Shown here in pieces: positions 47,702-56,770 of a stretch of 64,000 nucleotides of DNA. The translations under genes and the position numbers were made by a program. A model generated the notes under the pieces. It saw only the letters and a program-made list of their open reading frames with translations. It searched no databases and was not told the DNA's origin. The stretch lies in NCBI RefSeq assembly GCF_002890895.1, contig NZ_POUL01000001.1, positions 62,001 to 126,000 of the forward strand, given 5' to 3'. The DNA comes from Stutzerimonas stutzeri (GTDB lineage: Bacteria; Pseudomonadota; Gammaproteobacteria; Pseudomonadales; Pseudomonadaceae). Positions within the stretch are counted from its first letter, which is position 1. Every line of letters begins with the position of its first letter.

Positions 47702-49675
47702 ATGTCCGCCCCGCTCCACACCGGTTTTCAGCATGCCGAACTCGACTGGGACGAGAACGGCCAACCGCAATCCCGGCAGTATGGGGACGTGTACTTTTCC
47801 CGCGGCTCGGGCATGGCCGAAACCACCCACGTGTTTCTGCAACCCAATCGGCTGGCCGAACGTTTCGCTGCCCTTCGCGCTGGGGAGCGGCTGGTGATTG
47901 GCGAAACGGGCTTTGGCACCGGTCTCAGCTTCCTTTGCGCCTGGGCGCTTTTCGAGCGCACTGCGCCTGCCAATAGCGCCTTGCACTTTGTCAGTGTTGA
48001 AAAGCACCCCCTCACGCACGACGACCTGTGTCGTGCCCTGGCTCTGTGGCCCGAACTGCATGACCAGGCGCGGCAGTTGCTGGATCAGTATGTGGCGATC
48101 AACCCGGGGTTCCAGCAGTTTCGCTTCGGCCGGGTGACGCTGACGCTACTGGTAGGCGATGCGCTCGAGAGGCTCAAAGAGCTGGATGCGCGGATAAATG
48201 CCTGGTTTCTCGATGGCTTTGCACCGCCAAAAAACCCGGACATGTGGCAGCCTGAGCTGTTCGAGCAGGTAGCCCGGCTGTCGGCCCCAGGCGCAACGCT
48301 GGCAACCTTCAGCAGTGCCGGCAGCGTACGACGAGCACTCAAGCAGGCAGGCTTCGAGGTCAAGCGGATACCCGGCTTGGGCCATAAGTGGGAAAACCTG
48401 CAGGGCCAGCTTGTCACGCCGCCAGAAACCCGGGAGAACCCTTGGTTCGCGCGCCCGTCGCATCAACCGGCGCAGCGCAAGGCGCTGGTCATCGGCGCAG
48501 GCCTCGCAGGATGCGCCAGCGCCGCCAGCCTGGCGGCGCGCGGCTGGCAAGTGGCACTGCTGGAACGGCACGACGATATTGCCCAGGAGGGTTCTGGCAA
48601 CCCGCAGGGCGTGCTCTATTTGAAGCTCTCAGCGCACGGAACCGCGCTCTCGCAGCTTGTGGCCAGCGGCTTTGGCTACACCCGCCGGCTATTGCACAAC
48701 CTGCAGCGCGGGCAGGACTGGGATGCCTGCGGTGTGCTGCAGCTTGCCTTCGACAACAAGGAAAGCGTCCGCCAGGCGGCACTTTCCGACGCCTTCCCGC
48801 CCGGTCTCCTGCATGCGGTACCGCGCGAGGAAGCCGAGCGGTTGGCGGGCGTAGCGCTGGACCAGGGTGGGCTGTTCTATCCGGACGCCGGTTGGGCGCA
48901 CCCACCAGCGCTGTGTCGCTGGCTGATCAAGCACCCGTCCATCGAGTTACATCGCCATCGGCACCCGCTCGAACTGCGTCGAAGCGGCGAGCAATGGCAG
49001 GCGCTGGCCGGCGATGAGCTGCTGGCCGAAGCGCCGGTCGTGATTCTGGCCGGCGCCGCCGATGCGAAGGGCTTCAGTCAAAGCGCCTGGCTGCCACTCA
49101 AGCGGATTCGCGGGCAGATCACCGCCCTGCCGGCGACCGAACAAAGCGCCGCATTGCGCACCGTGTTGTGTGCCAAGGGATATGTCGCTCCGCCACGTGA
49201 AGGTCAGCATACGCTGGGTGCGAGTTTCAATTTTGCCGAGGCCGATCCCGCGCCGAGCGCTGCAGAACATCATTCGAACCTGGACATGCTCAGGGAGATT
49301 TCCGGCGATCTGCATCAACGCCTGGACGCCGACAGCTGCGACACAGACCAGCTGCAAGGACGTGTCGCGTTCCGCTGCACCAGCCCCGACTATCTACCCA
49401 TCGTTGGCGCGATGGCCGATCCGGAATGTTTCGCCGAGACCTATGCCGTGCTGGCAAAGGATGCCCGCCAGGTGCCCGACAAGCCATGCCCCTGGCTTGA
49501 CGGGCTGTACGTGAACACCGCCCACGGCTCGCGCGGCCTGATTACCGCGCCCCTGGCCGGGGAATTGCTCGCAGCCTGGCTGAATGACGAACCCCTGCCA
49601 GTGCCGCGAGCCATTGCCGAAGCCTGCCATCCCAATCGATTCCTGCTGCGCAAACTCATTCGCCGGACCGACTGA
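47702..49675 (+). CDS. mnmC: Bifunctional tRNA mnm5s2U34 enzyme MnmC
   Basis: The 657-residue protein has an N-terminal methyltransferase domain (about 1-245) with SAM motif GETGFGTG (67-74) and a C-terminal FAD oxidoreductase domain (about 258-657) with the dinucleotide motif GAGLAG (265-270). The oxidoreductase part removes the carboxymethyl group from cmnm5U34 of tRNA and the methyltransferase part methylates nm5U to mnm5U. Both domains are intact and the length is normal. AGGA precedes the ATG. It is divergent from pap. DUF1127 and LysR genes follow. Confidence 0.95.
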   Translation: MSAPLHTGFQHAELDWDENGQPQSRQYGDVYFSRGSGMAETTHVFLQPNRLAERFAALRAGERLVIGETGFGTGLSFLCAWALFERTAPANSALHFVSVEKHPLTHDDLCRALALWPELHDQARQLLDQYVAINPGFQQFRFGRVTLTLLVGDALERLKELDARINAWFLDGFAPPKNPDMWQPELFEQVARLSAPGATLATFSSAGSVRRALKQAGFEVKRIPGLGHKWENLQGQLVTPPETRENPWFARPSHQPAQRKALVIGAGLAGCASAASLAARGWQVALLERHDDIAQEGSGNPQGVLYLKLSAHGTALSQLVASGFGYTRRLLHNLQRGQDWDACGVLQLAFDNKESVRQAALSDAFPPGLLHAVPREEAERLAGVALDQGGLFYPDAGWAHPPALCRWLIKHPSIELHRHRHPLELRRSGEQWQALAGDELLAEAPVVILAGAADAKGFSQSAWLPLKRIRGQITALPATEQSAALRTVLCAKGYVAPPREGQHTLGASFNFAEADPAPSAAEHHSNLDMLREISGDLHQRLDADSCDTDQLQGRVAFRCTSPDYLPIVGAMADPECFAETYAVLAKDARQVPDKPCPWLDGLYVNTAHGSRGLITAPLAGELLAAWLNDEPLPVPRAIAEACHPNRFLLRKLIRRTD

Positions 49676-49734
49676 CTGACCGCGATCGCCTGGCGCTCGC
49701 ACACCAGGCACGCGGCCTCGAACAGGCCGTAGCA

Positions 49735-49974
49735 CTAGCATCGACGAAACGGCTCGTCCCAAAACGGACGGGAAGTTTCGGTTTCGATATCGGCCCGGCT
49801 CAAGCCGATGTCCTTGAGCATCTCGTCGCTCAATGCCGCGAGCTGCTGACGCTGACGATACAACGCATGCCAGCGGGTTAACTGCTGCCAGACCGTATGC
49901 AACGACCGGCCGAATGAGTAATGGGCCGTTGTGCTTCTGACGCAAGGTTGAACGAACTCAGCATGGCTTTTCAT
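49735..49974 (-). CDS. DUF1127 domain small protein
   Basis: The 79-residue protein carries the DUF1127 (YjiS-type) helix-turn segment: LTRWHALYRQRQQLAALSD followed by EMLKDIGLSRADIE (about 32-64). It is positively charged at the start and arginine-rich in the middle. DUF1127 proteins of other bacteria bind RNA or affect phosphate and RNA decay; the role here is not known. It is divergent from the LysR regulator, with about 95 bases between starts, so that regulator may control it. Confidence 0.85.
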   Translation of the reverse strand: MKSHAEFVQPCVRSTTAHYSFGRSLHTVWQQLTRWHALYRQRQQLAALSDEMLKDIGLSRADIETETSRPFWDEPFRRC

Positions 49975-50069
49975 CTGGGATACCTCCGAGTGGATGGCGC
50001 CAGTGTCCTGCCGGGCTTATGATCAATCCAACGAATGTTTCTGATGGCGTACATCTCGGAGATTGATGG

Positions 50070-50924
50070 ATGGCCAATTACCCCAGTATCGATGCAGAGC
50101 TGCTGCGCAGCTTTGTGGCAATTGCCGATCACGGCGGCTTTACCCGAGCGGCCGAAGCCGTCAATCGCACGCAGTCGGCGATCAGCATGCAGATGAAGCG
50201 CCTGGAAGAGGATGTGCTGCAACGGTCGGTATTCGAGCGCGATGGGCGTCAGGTCAAGCTCACCGCCGAGGGCCAGATCCTGCTCGGTTACGCACGGAGA
50301 ATCCTCAAACTGCACGGCGAGGTGCTGACGACTCTACGCGAACCGCACATGGTAGGCTCGGTGCGCATCGGCACCCCGGACGACTATGTAATGCGCTTCC
50401 TGCCGGGCATCCTGTCGCGCTTCGCGCAGGCCTATCCGCTGGTACAGGTGGAGGTGCATTGCGAACCGTCTTATCAGTTACTGCAGCGTCGCGACCTGGA
50501 TCTGTCCATCGTCACCCGCGAGCCGGGCACCGAGATCGGTCAGCTGCTGCGCCGAGAGCGTTTCGTCTGGGCCGAAGCGCCTGGCTTCAACACCCATGAA
50601 CAACGGCCCATGCCACTGGCCATGTTCAATACCGACTGCTTCTGCCGGGCCTGGGCCTGCAACGCCCTGGACAGCCTGGAAGTACCCTACCGGGTCGCCT
50701 ATACCAGCCCCAGCCTCTCGGCGCTGATGGCTGTGACCAACGCGGGACTTGCGGTGACCGCGCAGCTGCAGAGCCTGGTGACAGCGGATATGCGCGTACT
50801 GGGCGAAGCCGAGGGCATGCCGGAGCTGCCTTCGTGCAGCATTGTCCTGCTGCGCAACGATCGCAACCAGTCTCAGGTCAGCGAGACGCTAGCGGAGCAT
50901 ATCGTCGAAGGTTTTCGTCTGTAG
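50070..50924 (+). CDS. LysR-family transcriptional regulator
   Basis: The 284-residue protein has an N-terminal winged helix-turn-helix (about 7-66; LRSFVAIADHGGFTRAAEAV, QSAISMQMKRLEE) and a C-terminal LysR substrate-binding domain (about 90-280). The GGAG about 8 bases before the ATG at 50070 supports the start. Divergent orientation with the DUF1127 gene is the usual LysR layout. ATCA and TGAT half-elements at about 50021-50044 between the two genes might be part of the operator. The inducer is unknown. Confidence 0.9.
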   Translation: MANYPSIDAELLRSFVAIADHGGFTRAAEAVNRTQSAISMQMKRLEEDVLQRSVFERDGRQVKLTAEGQILLGYARRILKLHGEVLTTLREPHMVGSVRIGTPDDYVMRFLPGILSRFAQAYPLVQVEVHCEPSYQLLQRRDLDLSIVTREPGTEIGQLLRRERFVWAEAPGFNTHEQRPMPLAMFNTDCFCRAWACNALDSLEVPYRVAYTSPSLSALMAVTNAGLAVTAQLQSLVTADMRVLGEAEGMPELPSCSIVLLRNDRNQSQVSETLAEHIVEGFRL

Positions 50925-50951
50925 CGGGTCGGTCGATCAGCGCGGCGGCGG

Positions 50952-51425
50952 TTAGTGTTCCGATCCGCATATCGACGCGGCGCGCAGTAGCGCCGCGGTA
51001 ATCCCGTGCTGCTCCCACTCCGGCAACGCCGAGAATCGCGCAACGAACTCGGGCGGTAACAGCGAAGGCGCCTGCTGTTGCAGTGCGCGCCCCTCGTCAG
51101 TCAATAAAAGCCACTGACGACGGCGGTCCTGATCATCCCGTTGGCGCAACAGCAGTCCGCGCTCAGCAAGGCGGTCGAGTTGCCCGGACAGCGTCGCTGG
51201 CGTCAGGCTGACGCGCTTGCTCAAAGCGCTGGCGGTCAGCTGCCGTTCGCTGGCCAGCACCTGCAGAATCATCAGCTGCACCGGGCTCAGCCCACCGAAA
51301 CGCGCCAGTCGCTTGGCATGCATCTCGGCGTCTTGCTGCAACCGGCGCAAGGCCTGAAACAGAGACAACTCAAGGTTGCTCTCTACCGCTTCAATAGTTT
51401 CAGATCGAATGTTTTTTTCGCTCAT
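50952..51425 (-). CDS. MarR-family transcriptional regulator
   Basis: The 157-residue protein is a MarR-type dimeric winged-helix repressor: the recognition region is LTASALSKRVSLTPATLSGQLDRLAERGL (about 62-90) and the wing is DDQDRRRQWLLLTDEG. It is divergent from the NAGGN operon, with about 220 bases between the two starts, so it is a candidate regulator of that operon; an imperfect inverted repeat sits directly before its start. A MarR gene at this site is also what I recall in P. aeruginosa (PA3458). The ligand is unknown. Confidence 0.9.
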   Translation of the reverse strand: MSEKNIRSETIEAVESNLELSLFQALRRLQQDAEMHAKRLARFGGLSPVQLMILQVLASERQLTASALSKRVSLTPATLSGQLDRLAERGLLLRQRDDQDRRRQWLLLTDEGRALQQQAPSLLPPEFVARFSALPEWEQHGITAALLRAASICGSEH

Positions 51426-51430
51426 AGACA

Positions 51431-51457
51431 GTTAAATCGTGCCGAGTACGGTTTGAC
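51431..51457. promoter_or_regulatory. Candidate MarR operator upstream of the MarR gene
   Basis: GTTAAATCG (51431-51439) and CGGTTTGAC (51449-51457) form an imperfect inverted repeat (7 of 9 bases), 6 bases upstream of the MarR start. Repeats of this size and position often serve autoregulation in the MarR family. A TTGACA box that could be a -35 element for the osmolyte genes overlaps the right half (51452-51457), but no convincing -10 lies at 17 bases. Confidence 0.4.
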
Positions 51458-51646
51458 ATGAAAGCACTATTTTTGTTTCCCTGTAAAACCTGACTGACGC
51501 AGCAGAGCGCGATTCAGGCCAGCTGAGGCGCCCCTTAACAAGCCCCTCAGCCACCGAGCCAGAGCGGTACACGCCCGTCTGAAATCCTGAACTTCGCGGT
51601 CCGAGCGTCAGTCACACTCCCCAACGGCAATACCGGTAAGGATCCT

Positions 51647-53419
51647 ATGTGTGGCATAGCTGGCGAACTTCGCTTCGATAATCAACCGGCCGACCTGGCC
51701 GCGGTTGAACGCATCACCCAATCCCTGACGTCCCGTGGCCCGGACGCCTGCGGCTTCAACAGCCAAGGCCCTCTCGCTCTGGGTCACCGACGCCTGAAGA
51801 TCATGGATCTGTGCGAGGCCTCTGGCCAGCCGATGATCGACTCGGCGCTCGGCCTGTCCATGGTGTTCAACGGCGCCATCTACAACTACCCCGAATTGCG
51901 CGCCGAACTGGAAGCATTGGGCTACAGCTTCTTCTCCGGCGGCGACACCGAGGTCTTGCTCAAAGGCTTTCATGCCTGGGGCGAAGCCCTGTTGCCCCGA
52001 CTGAACGGCATGTTCGCTTTCGCCATCTGGCAGCGAGACGTGCAAGAACTGTTCATCGCGCGCGATCGTCTCGGTATCAAGCCGCTCTATCTGTCACGCA
52101 CGGGCGAGCGCTTGCGCTTTGCCTCGACGCTTCCGGCGTTGCTCAAGGGCGGAGATATTGCTGGCGTGCTGAACCCGGTAGCTCTGAATCACTACATGAG
52201 CTTCCATGCTGTGGTGCCGGCGCCGGATACCCTGATCGCCGGAATCGAAAAACTGCCACCCGGCACCTTCATGCGGATTGACGCCAGCGGCAAGAGCAGT
52301 GAACACCGCTGGTGGACGCTGGAATTCGGCGCATCGGAAGAAGAACAAGGCTACAGCTTCGAAGACTGGCAGGAGCGCACCCTGACCACCTTGCGTGACT
52401 CCGTTGCCCTGCGTCATCGCGCGGCGGTCGACGTGGGCGTTCTGCTGTCCGGCGGTGTCGACTCCAGTTTGCTGGTCGGCCTGCTTCGCGAAGCCGGCGC
52501 TGGCGATAACCTGCAGACCTTCTCCATCGGCTTCCAGGATGCCGGTGGCGAGCGTGGCGACGAGTTCAAGTACTCGGATCTGATCGCGGAGCATTACGGA
52601 ACGCGTCATCACCAGCTGCGCATTCAGGAAAAGGAAATTCTCGAACAGCTACCCGCCGCCTTCCGCGCCATGAGCGAACCGATGGTCAGCCATGACTGCA
52701 TCGCGTTCTATCTGCTCTCGCGTGAAGTCTCCAAGCACTGCAAGGTGGTGCAGAGCGGCCAGGGCGCAGACGAGCTGTTTGCCGGTTACCACTGGTATCC
52801 ACAGGTGGACGGTGCCGAGGATCCGGTTGAGGCTTATCTCACAGCCTTCCGTGACCGCAGCTTCGAGGAATACGCCGACACCGTGCAGCAGCAGTGGGTC
52901 AAGGGCGACTTCTCCGGCGATTTCGTACGTCAGCATTTCGCCCAGCCCGGCGCCGACGCCGCTGTAGACAAAGCTCTGCGCATCGACAGCACAGTGATGC
53001 TGGTCGACGACCCGGTCAAACGCGTCGACAACATGACCATGGCCTGGGGCCTCGAAGCTCGAGTGCCGTTTCTCGACCACAACGTGGCCGAGCTGTCGGC
53101 AAAAATTCCAGCCAAGTACAAGCTGCCCGACGGCGGCAAGTACGTGCTCAAGGAAGCCGCGCGCAAAGTCATTCCAGCTGCGGTCATCGACCGTCCCAAG
53201 GGTTATTTCCCGGTGCCAGGGCTCAAGCATCTGCAGGGCGACACGCTGAACTGGGTGCGGGAGCTGTTGACCGACCCGAGTCAGGACCGCGGGCTGTATA
53301 ACCCGGCCATGCTGGACAGGCTGTTCAATGACCCAGAAGGTCAACTGACGCCCCTGCGTGGCTCGAAATTGTGGCAGTTGGCAGCGGTCAATCTATGGTT
53401 GAGCGAACAAGGCCTCTAA
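51647..53419 (+). CDS. asnO: N-acetylglutaminylglutamine amidotransferase (AsnO)
   Basis: The 590-residue protein is an asparagine-synthetase-like class II glutamine amidotransferase. The nucleophile cysteine C2 (MCGIAGE) starts the glutaminase domain; the synthetase domain has the ATP PP-loop SGGVDSS at 268-274. In the NAGGN pathway it amidates the dipeptide N-acetylglutaminylglutamine to give N-acetylglutaminylglutamine amide, an osmolyte. AAGGA stands 5 bases before the ATG. The next gene makes the dipeptide; the M42 peptidase follows. The group is recognised by that trio arrangement. Regulation by salt is family knowledge, not visible here. Confidence 0.93.
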   Translation: MCGIAGELRFDNQPADLAAVERITQSLTSRGPDACGFNSQGPLALGHRRLKIMDLCEASGQPMIDSALGLSMVFNGAIYNYPELRAELEALGYSFFSGGDTEVLLKGFHAWGEALLPRLNGMFAFAIWQRDVQELFIARDRLGIKPLYLSRTGERLRFASTLPALLKGGDIAGVLNPVALNHYMSFHAVVPAPDTLIAGIEKLPPGTFMRIDASGKSSEHRWWTLEFGASEEEQGYSFEDWQERTLTTLRDSVALRHRAAVDVGVLLSGGVDSSLLVGLLREAGAGDNLQTFSIGFQDAGGERGDEFKYSDLIAEHYGTRHHQLRIQEKEILEQLPAAFRAMSEPMVSHDCIAFYLLSREVSKHCKVVQSGQGADELFAGYHWYPQVDGAEDPVEAYLTAFRDRSFEEYADTVQQQWVKGDFSGDFVRQHFAQPGADAAVDKALRIDSTVMLVDDPVKRVDNMTMAWGLEARVPFLDHNVAELSAKIPAKYKLPDGGKYVLKEAARKVIPAAVIDRPKGYFPVPGLKHLQGDTLNWVRELLTDPSQDRGLYNPAMLDRLFNDPEGQLTPLRGSKLWQLAAVNLWLSEQGL

Positions 53420-53498
53420 CAACCCGTTCATGACGACGCAATGAGCGAGCGCCGAAGCGTTGCCGTAGTGAAGTCATACAAGCTCCAAGGAATGCACC

Positions 53499-55241
53499 AT
53501 GCAGAAGTCTCAAGCCTATGGACAGCGACTGTTGCGCGGCCAGACACCGACCTACGAGCGCTTGCAGCAACGGCTCGCCGAGGATGGCCAGGCGGAACAT
53601 CAGGCGCCAGTAACACTGCACTGCGGATGGGGCCGGATCTTGATCGGCCACACCTACTCCGACCCTGAGAAGCTCGCGGCCGACCTGCTCCATGAACAGG
53701 CCGGTGAGCGGGATATCGCCCTGTACGTCGCCGCGCCGCATCAGGTACTCGCCTATGCGCCGCAGCAGCTGTTCCTTGATCCATCGGACACATCGCGCAT
53801 CTGGTTCACCGATTACCGCCCGGCTCGCCGGAGCTTCCGCGGCTTCGGCATCCGCCGCGCTCAGAGCGAGGAGGACTGGAAGGCGATCAACAGTCTGTAT
53901 CAGTCCCGCCACATGCTGCCGGTCAACCCTGAGTTGTGCACACCGCGAGAGCAAGGCGGTCCGGTGTATTGGCTGGCTGAGGACGATGACTCCGGCGAGA
54001 TCATCGGCAGTGTCATGGGCATCAACCACCACAAGGCGTTCAATGATCCGGAGAACGGTTCCAGCCTCTGGTGCCTGGCGGTCGCGCCAAACTGCACACG
54101 CCCCGGTGTAGGCGAAGCGCTGGTTCGCCACCTAATCGAGCACTACATGGGCCGTGGGCTGGCGTATCTCGATCTGTCGGTACTGCACGACAACAAGCAA
54201 GCCAAGGCGCTCTACGCCAAGCTCGGCTTCCGCGACCTGCAGACCTTCACGGTCAAGCGCAAGAACACCTTCAATCAGCCGCTGTTTCTTGGCCCAGGCC
54301 CGGAAGCGGAGCTGAATCCCTACGCCAAGATCATCGTCGACGAGGCACGCCGCCGAGGCATCGAGATCACTATCGACGATGCTGAAGCCGGCCTGTTCAC
54401 TCTGACTCAGGGCGGCCGCAGGGTGCGCTGCCGCGAGTCCCTGTCGGACCTCACGACTGCGGTCAGCATGACGTTGTGCCAGGACAAGAGCCTGACTCAC
54501 CGGACCCTTGCTCGCGCGGGGCTTAAACTGCCTGCCCAGCAAATCGCGGGTTCGGTCGAGGAGAATGCCGCGTTTCTCGAGCAGCACGGCAGCGTGGTCG
54601 TAAAGCCTCTCGATGGTGAACAGGGCCAAGGCGTCTCGGTCGACCTGCGCAGCAGCCAGGATGTCGAAGAAGCCATTGCTCGCGCACGTCAGTTCGATCA
54701 GCGCGTGTTGCTGGAAAGCTTTCATCCCGGACTTGACCTGCGCATTGTCGTGATTGGATATGAAGTCGTGGCCGCGGCGATACGCCGTCCGGCTGAAGTG
54801 GTGGGTGACGGTAGCCACAGCATTCGCCAGTTGATCGAGACCCAGAGCCGGCGCCGCCAGGCTGCAACCGCCGGCGAAAGCCGAATCCCTATGGACGAAG
54901 AGACACAGCGCTGCATCAGCGACGCCGGCTTCGACTACGACAGCGTCTTGCCACGCGGCGAGCGCCTGGCGGTGCGCCGCACAGCCAACCTGCATACCGG
55001 TGGCACGCTCGATGATGTAACCGATCAGCTGCATCCAGATTTAATCGACGCCGCCGTTCGGGCCGCTCGCGCACTGGATATTCCGGTAGTCGGCCTGGAC
55101 CTGCTGGTGCCGGCAGCAGACGAACCCGAGTACGTATTCATTGAAGCGAACGAGCGGGTCGGCCTGGCCAATCACCATCCCCAGCCCACCGCCGAGCGCT
55201 TCGTCGACCTACTCTTTCCACTCAGCTACGGCACCCACTAG
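53499..55241 (+). CDS. ngg: N-acetylglutaminylglutamine synthetase (GNAT + ATP-grasp)
   Basis: The 580-residue protein fuses an N-acetyltransferase domain with an ATP-grasp ligase. The GNAT domain (about 105-255) has the acetyl-CoA pyrophosphate loop RPGVGEAL and the YAKLGF end. The ATP-grasp domain (about 300-575) has VVVKPLDGEQGQGV and ends with FIEANERVGL for the metal site. It acetylates glutamine and joins it to a second glutamine, making the N-acetylated dipeptide that AsnO amidates. AAGGA lies upstream of the ATG, 79 bases after asnO. Some nomenclature names it ngs. A hairpin lies after its stop. Confidence 0.92.
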   Translation: MQKSQAYGQRLLRGQTPTYERLQQRLAEDGQAEHQAPVTLHCGWGRILIGHTYSDPEKLAADLLHEQAGERDIALYVAAPHQVLAYAPQQLFLDPSDTSRIWFTDYRPARRSFRGFGIRRAQSEEDWKAINSLYQSRHMLPVNPELCTPREQGGPVYWLAEDDDSGEIIGSVMGINHHKAFNDPENGSSLWCLAVAPNCTRPGVGEALVRHLIEHYMGRGLAYLDLSVLHDNKQAKALYAKLGFRDLQTFTVKRKNTFNQPLFLGPGPEAELNPYAKIIVDEARRRGIEITIDDAEAGLFTLTQGGRRVRCRESLSDLTTAVSMTLCQDKSLTHRTLARAGLKLPAQQIAGSVEENAAFLEQHGSVVVKPLDGEQGQGVSVDLRSSQDVEEAIARARQFDQRVLLESFHPGLDLRIVVIGYEVVAAAIRRPAEVVGDGSHSIRQLIETQSRRRQAATAGESRIPMDEETQRCISDAGFDYDSVLPRGERLAVRRTANLHTGGTLDDVTDQLHPDLIDAAVRAARALDIPVVGLDLLVPAADEPEYVFIEANERVGLANHHPQPTAERFVDLLFPLSYGTH

Positions 55242-55268
55242 CGGGAAATTCAGGCTGTAGATGGCCTG

Positions 55269-55294
55269 GTTCCGGCATCCGCAGGTGCCGGAAC
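55269..55294 (+). repeat. Hairpin between the NAGGN synthetase and peptidase genes
   Basis: GTTCCGGCA (55269-55277) and TGCCGGAAC (55286-55294) are perfect 9-base arms around an 8-base loop, 27 bases after the synthetase stop. No T-tract follows, so partial attenuation or protection of the upstream transcript is more likely than full termination. Confidence 0.55.
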
Positions 55295-55382
55295 GGCCCG
55301 CCGCCTCGCTTGCGGCACCACCGCAGCTCAACTTCACTCACTTACATAGCGGCAGCCAGTTTTCCGCCGCTAAGGAATGATC

Positions 55383-56582
55383 ATGACTGCCAAGCTTCCC
55401 GAACCGGACCTCAACTACCTGCAACGTGTGCTGCTGGAGATGCTCGCCATTCCCAGCCCCACCGGCTTCACCGACACAATCGTTCGATATGTGGCAGAGC
55501 GCCTGAAGGAGCTCGGCATTCCCTTCGAGCTGACCCGCCGCGGAACCATCCGCGCCACGCTCAAAGGTCGCCGGTACAGCCCGGATCGAGCCATCGCCGC
55601 GCACCTGGACACCATCGGCGCCAGCGTCCGGGAAATTCAGGACAATGGCCGACTCGGTCTGTCCCCGGTGGGTTGCTGGTCAAGCCGCTTCGCCGAAGGC
55701 AGCCGCGTCAGCGTCTTCACTGACACCGGCGTGGTACGTGGCAGCGTGCTGCCCCTGCTCGCCTCGGGGCATGCATTCAACACCGCAGTTGACGAGATGC
55801 CGATCAGCTGGAACCACGTCGAGCTGCGTCTGGACGGCTATACCGCGAGCCGCGCCGACACCTTCGCGCTGGGCATCAACGTGGGCGATTTCGTCGCATT
55901 CGATCCAATGCCCGAGTTTACCGACAGCGGTTACATCAGCTCGCGCCACCTGGATGACAAGGCCGGAGTGGCAGCCTTACTGACGTCACTGAAAGCGGTG
56001 ATCGAAAGCGGTCGTGAGCCACCCATCGACTGCCATCCGCTGTTCACCATCACCGAGGAAACCGGGTCTGGGGCAGCCGGGGCCCTGCCCTGGGATGTCA
56101 GCGAGTTCGTCGGCATCGACATCGCGCCGACGGCCAAGGGCCAGGAATCCAGCGAACACGCAGTTACCGTCGCCATGCAGGATTCGGGTGGGCCATACGA
56201 TTTCCACCTGTCCCGGCATCTGCTCAAACTGGCAGAAGCCAATGAGGTACCGGTGCGGCGTGACCTGTTCCGCTACTACCACAGCGATGCACAGTCGGCG
56301 ATCGCTGCCGGGCACGATATCCGCACCGCGCTGCTGGCGTTTGGCTGCGATGCGACACACGGCTATGAGCGCACCCATATCGACAGCCTGGCCGCCATGA
56401 GCCGCTTGATTTCGGCCTACTTGCTGAGCCCACCGGTGTTCACCAGTGATGCCCATGCAGGTAAGGATTCCCTAGAGAATTTCAGCCATCAACTGGAACA
56501 TGTGACGCAGATGGAAAACGACACGCGCGTGCCGGCAGTCGATTCAATCTTCGACAAGCCGACCGATGATTCTTCAGGTTGA
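55383..56582 (+). CDS. NAGGN-system M42-family metallopeptidase
   Basis: The 399-residue protein is an M42-type dinuclear metal aminopeptidase. Metal-ligand and catalytic residues are visible: H74/D76 in AHLDTIG, D191/D192 in HLDDKAG, E225/E226 in TEETG, D246 in GIDIAPT, and a C-terminal histidine (H326 or H332) in ATHGYERTH. The family is tied to the osmolyte trio, where it probably breaks down or recycles the dipeptide amide when osmotic stress ends; that role is inferred from context. The ATG at 55383 begins the conserved MTAKLPEPDLNYLQ; an upstream ATG two codons earlier is possible. Confidence 0.9.
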   Translation: MTAKLPEPDLNYLQRVLLEMLAIPSPTGFTDTIVRYVAERLKELGIPFELTRRGTIRATLKGRRYSPDRAIAAHLDTIGASVREIQDNGRLGLSPVGCWSSRFAEGSRVSVFTDTGVVRGSVLPLLASGHAFNTAVDEMPISWNHVELRLDGYTASRADTFALGINVGDFVAFDPMPEFTDSGYISSRHLDDKAGVAALLTSLKAVIESGREPPIDCHPLFTITEETGSGAAGALPWDVSEFVGIDIAPTAKGQESSEHAVTVAMQDSGGPYDFHLSRHLLKLAEANEVPVRRDLFRYYHSDAQSAIAAGHDIRTALLAFGCDATHGYERTHIDSLAAMSRLISAYLLSPPVFTSDAHAGKDSLENFSHQLEHVTQMENDTRVPAVDSIFDKPTDDSSG

Positions 56583-56770
56583 CCGTGGCGTTTCATGATG
56601 CGCCGCCAACTTGAGGCATTTGCCGATTGCGAGGCGGCGCTGATCCGGGCAAAGTCGCAAGCCTCTGAAACATATGAATGCTTGGCCAGTCAGGCATGAA
56701 GCGAACAGGGTTTGCCATTCGCGCGACTGGAAACTGCGTTTTGCGAGTGTGTATTCCTTGGATCAATAAC

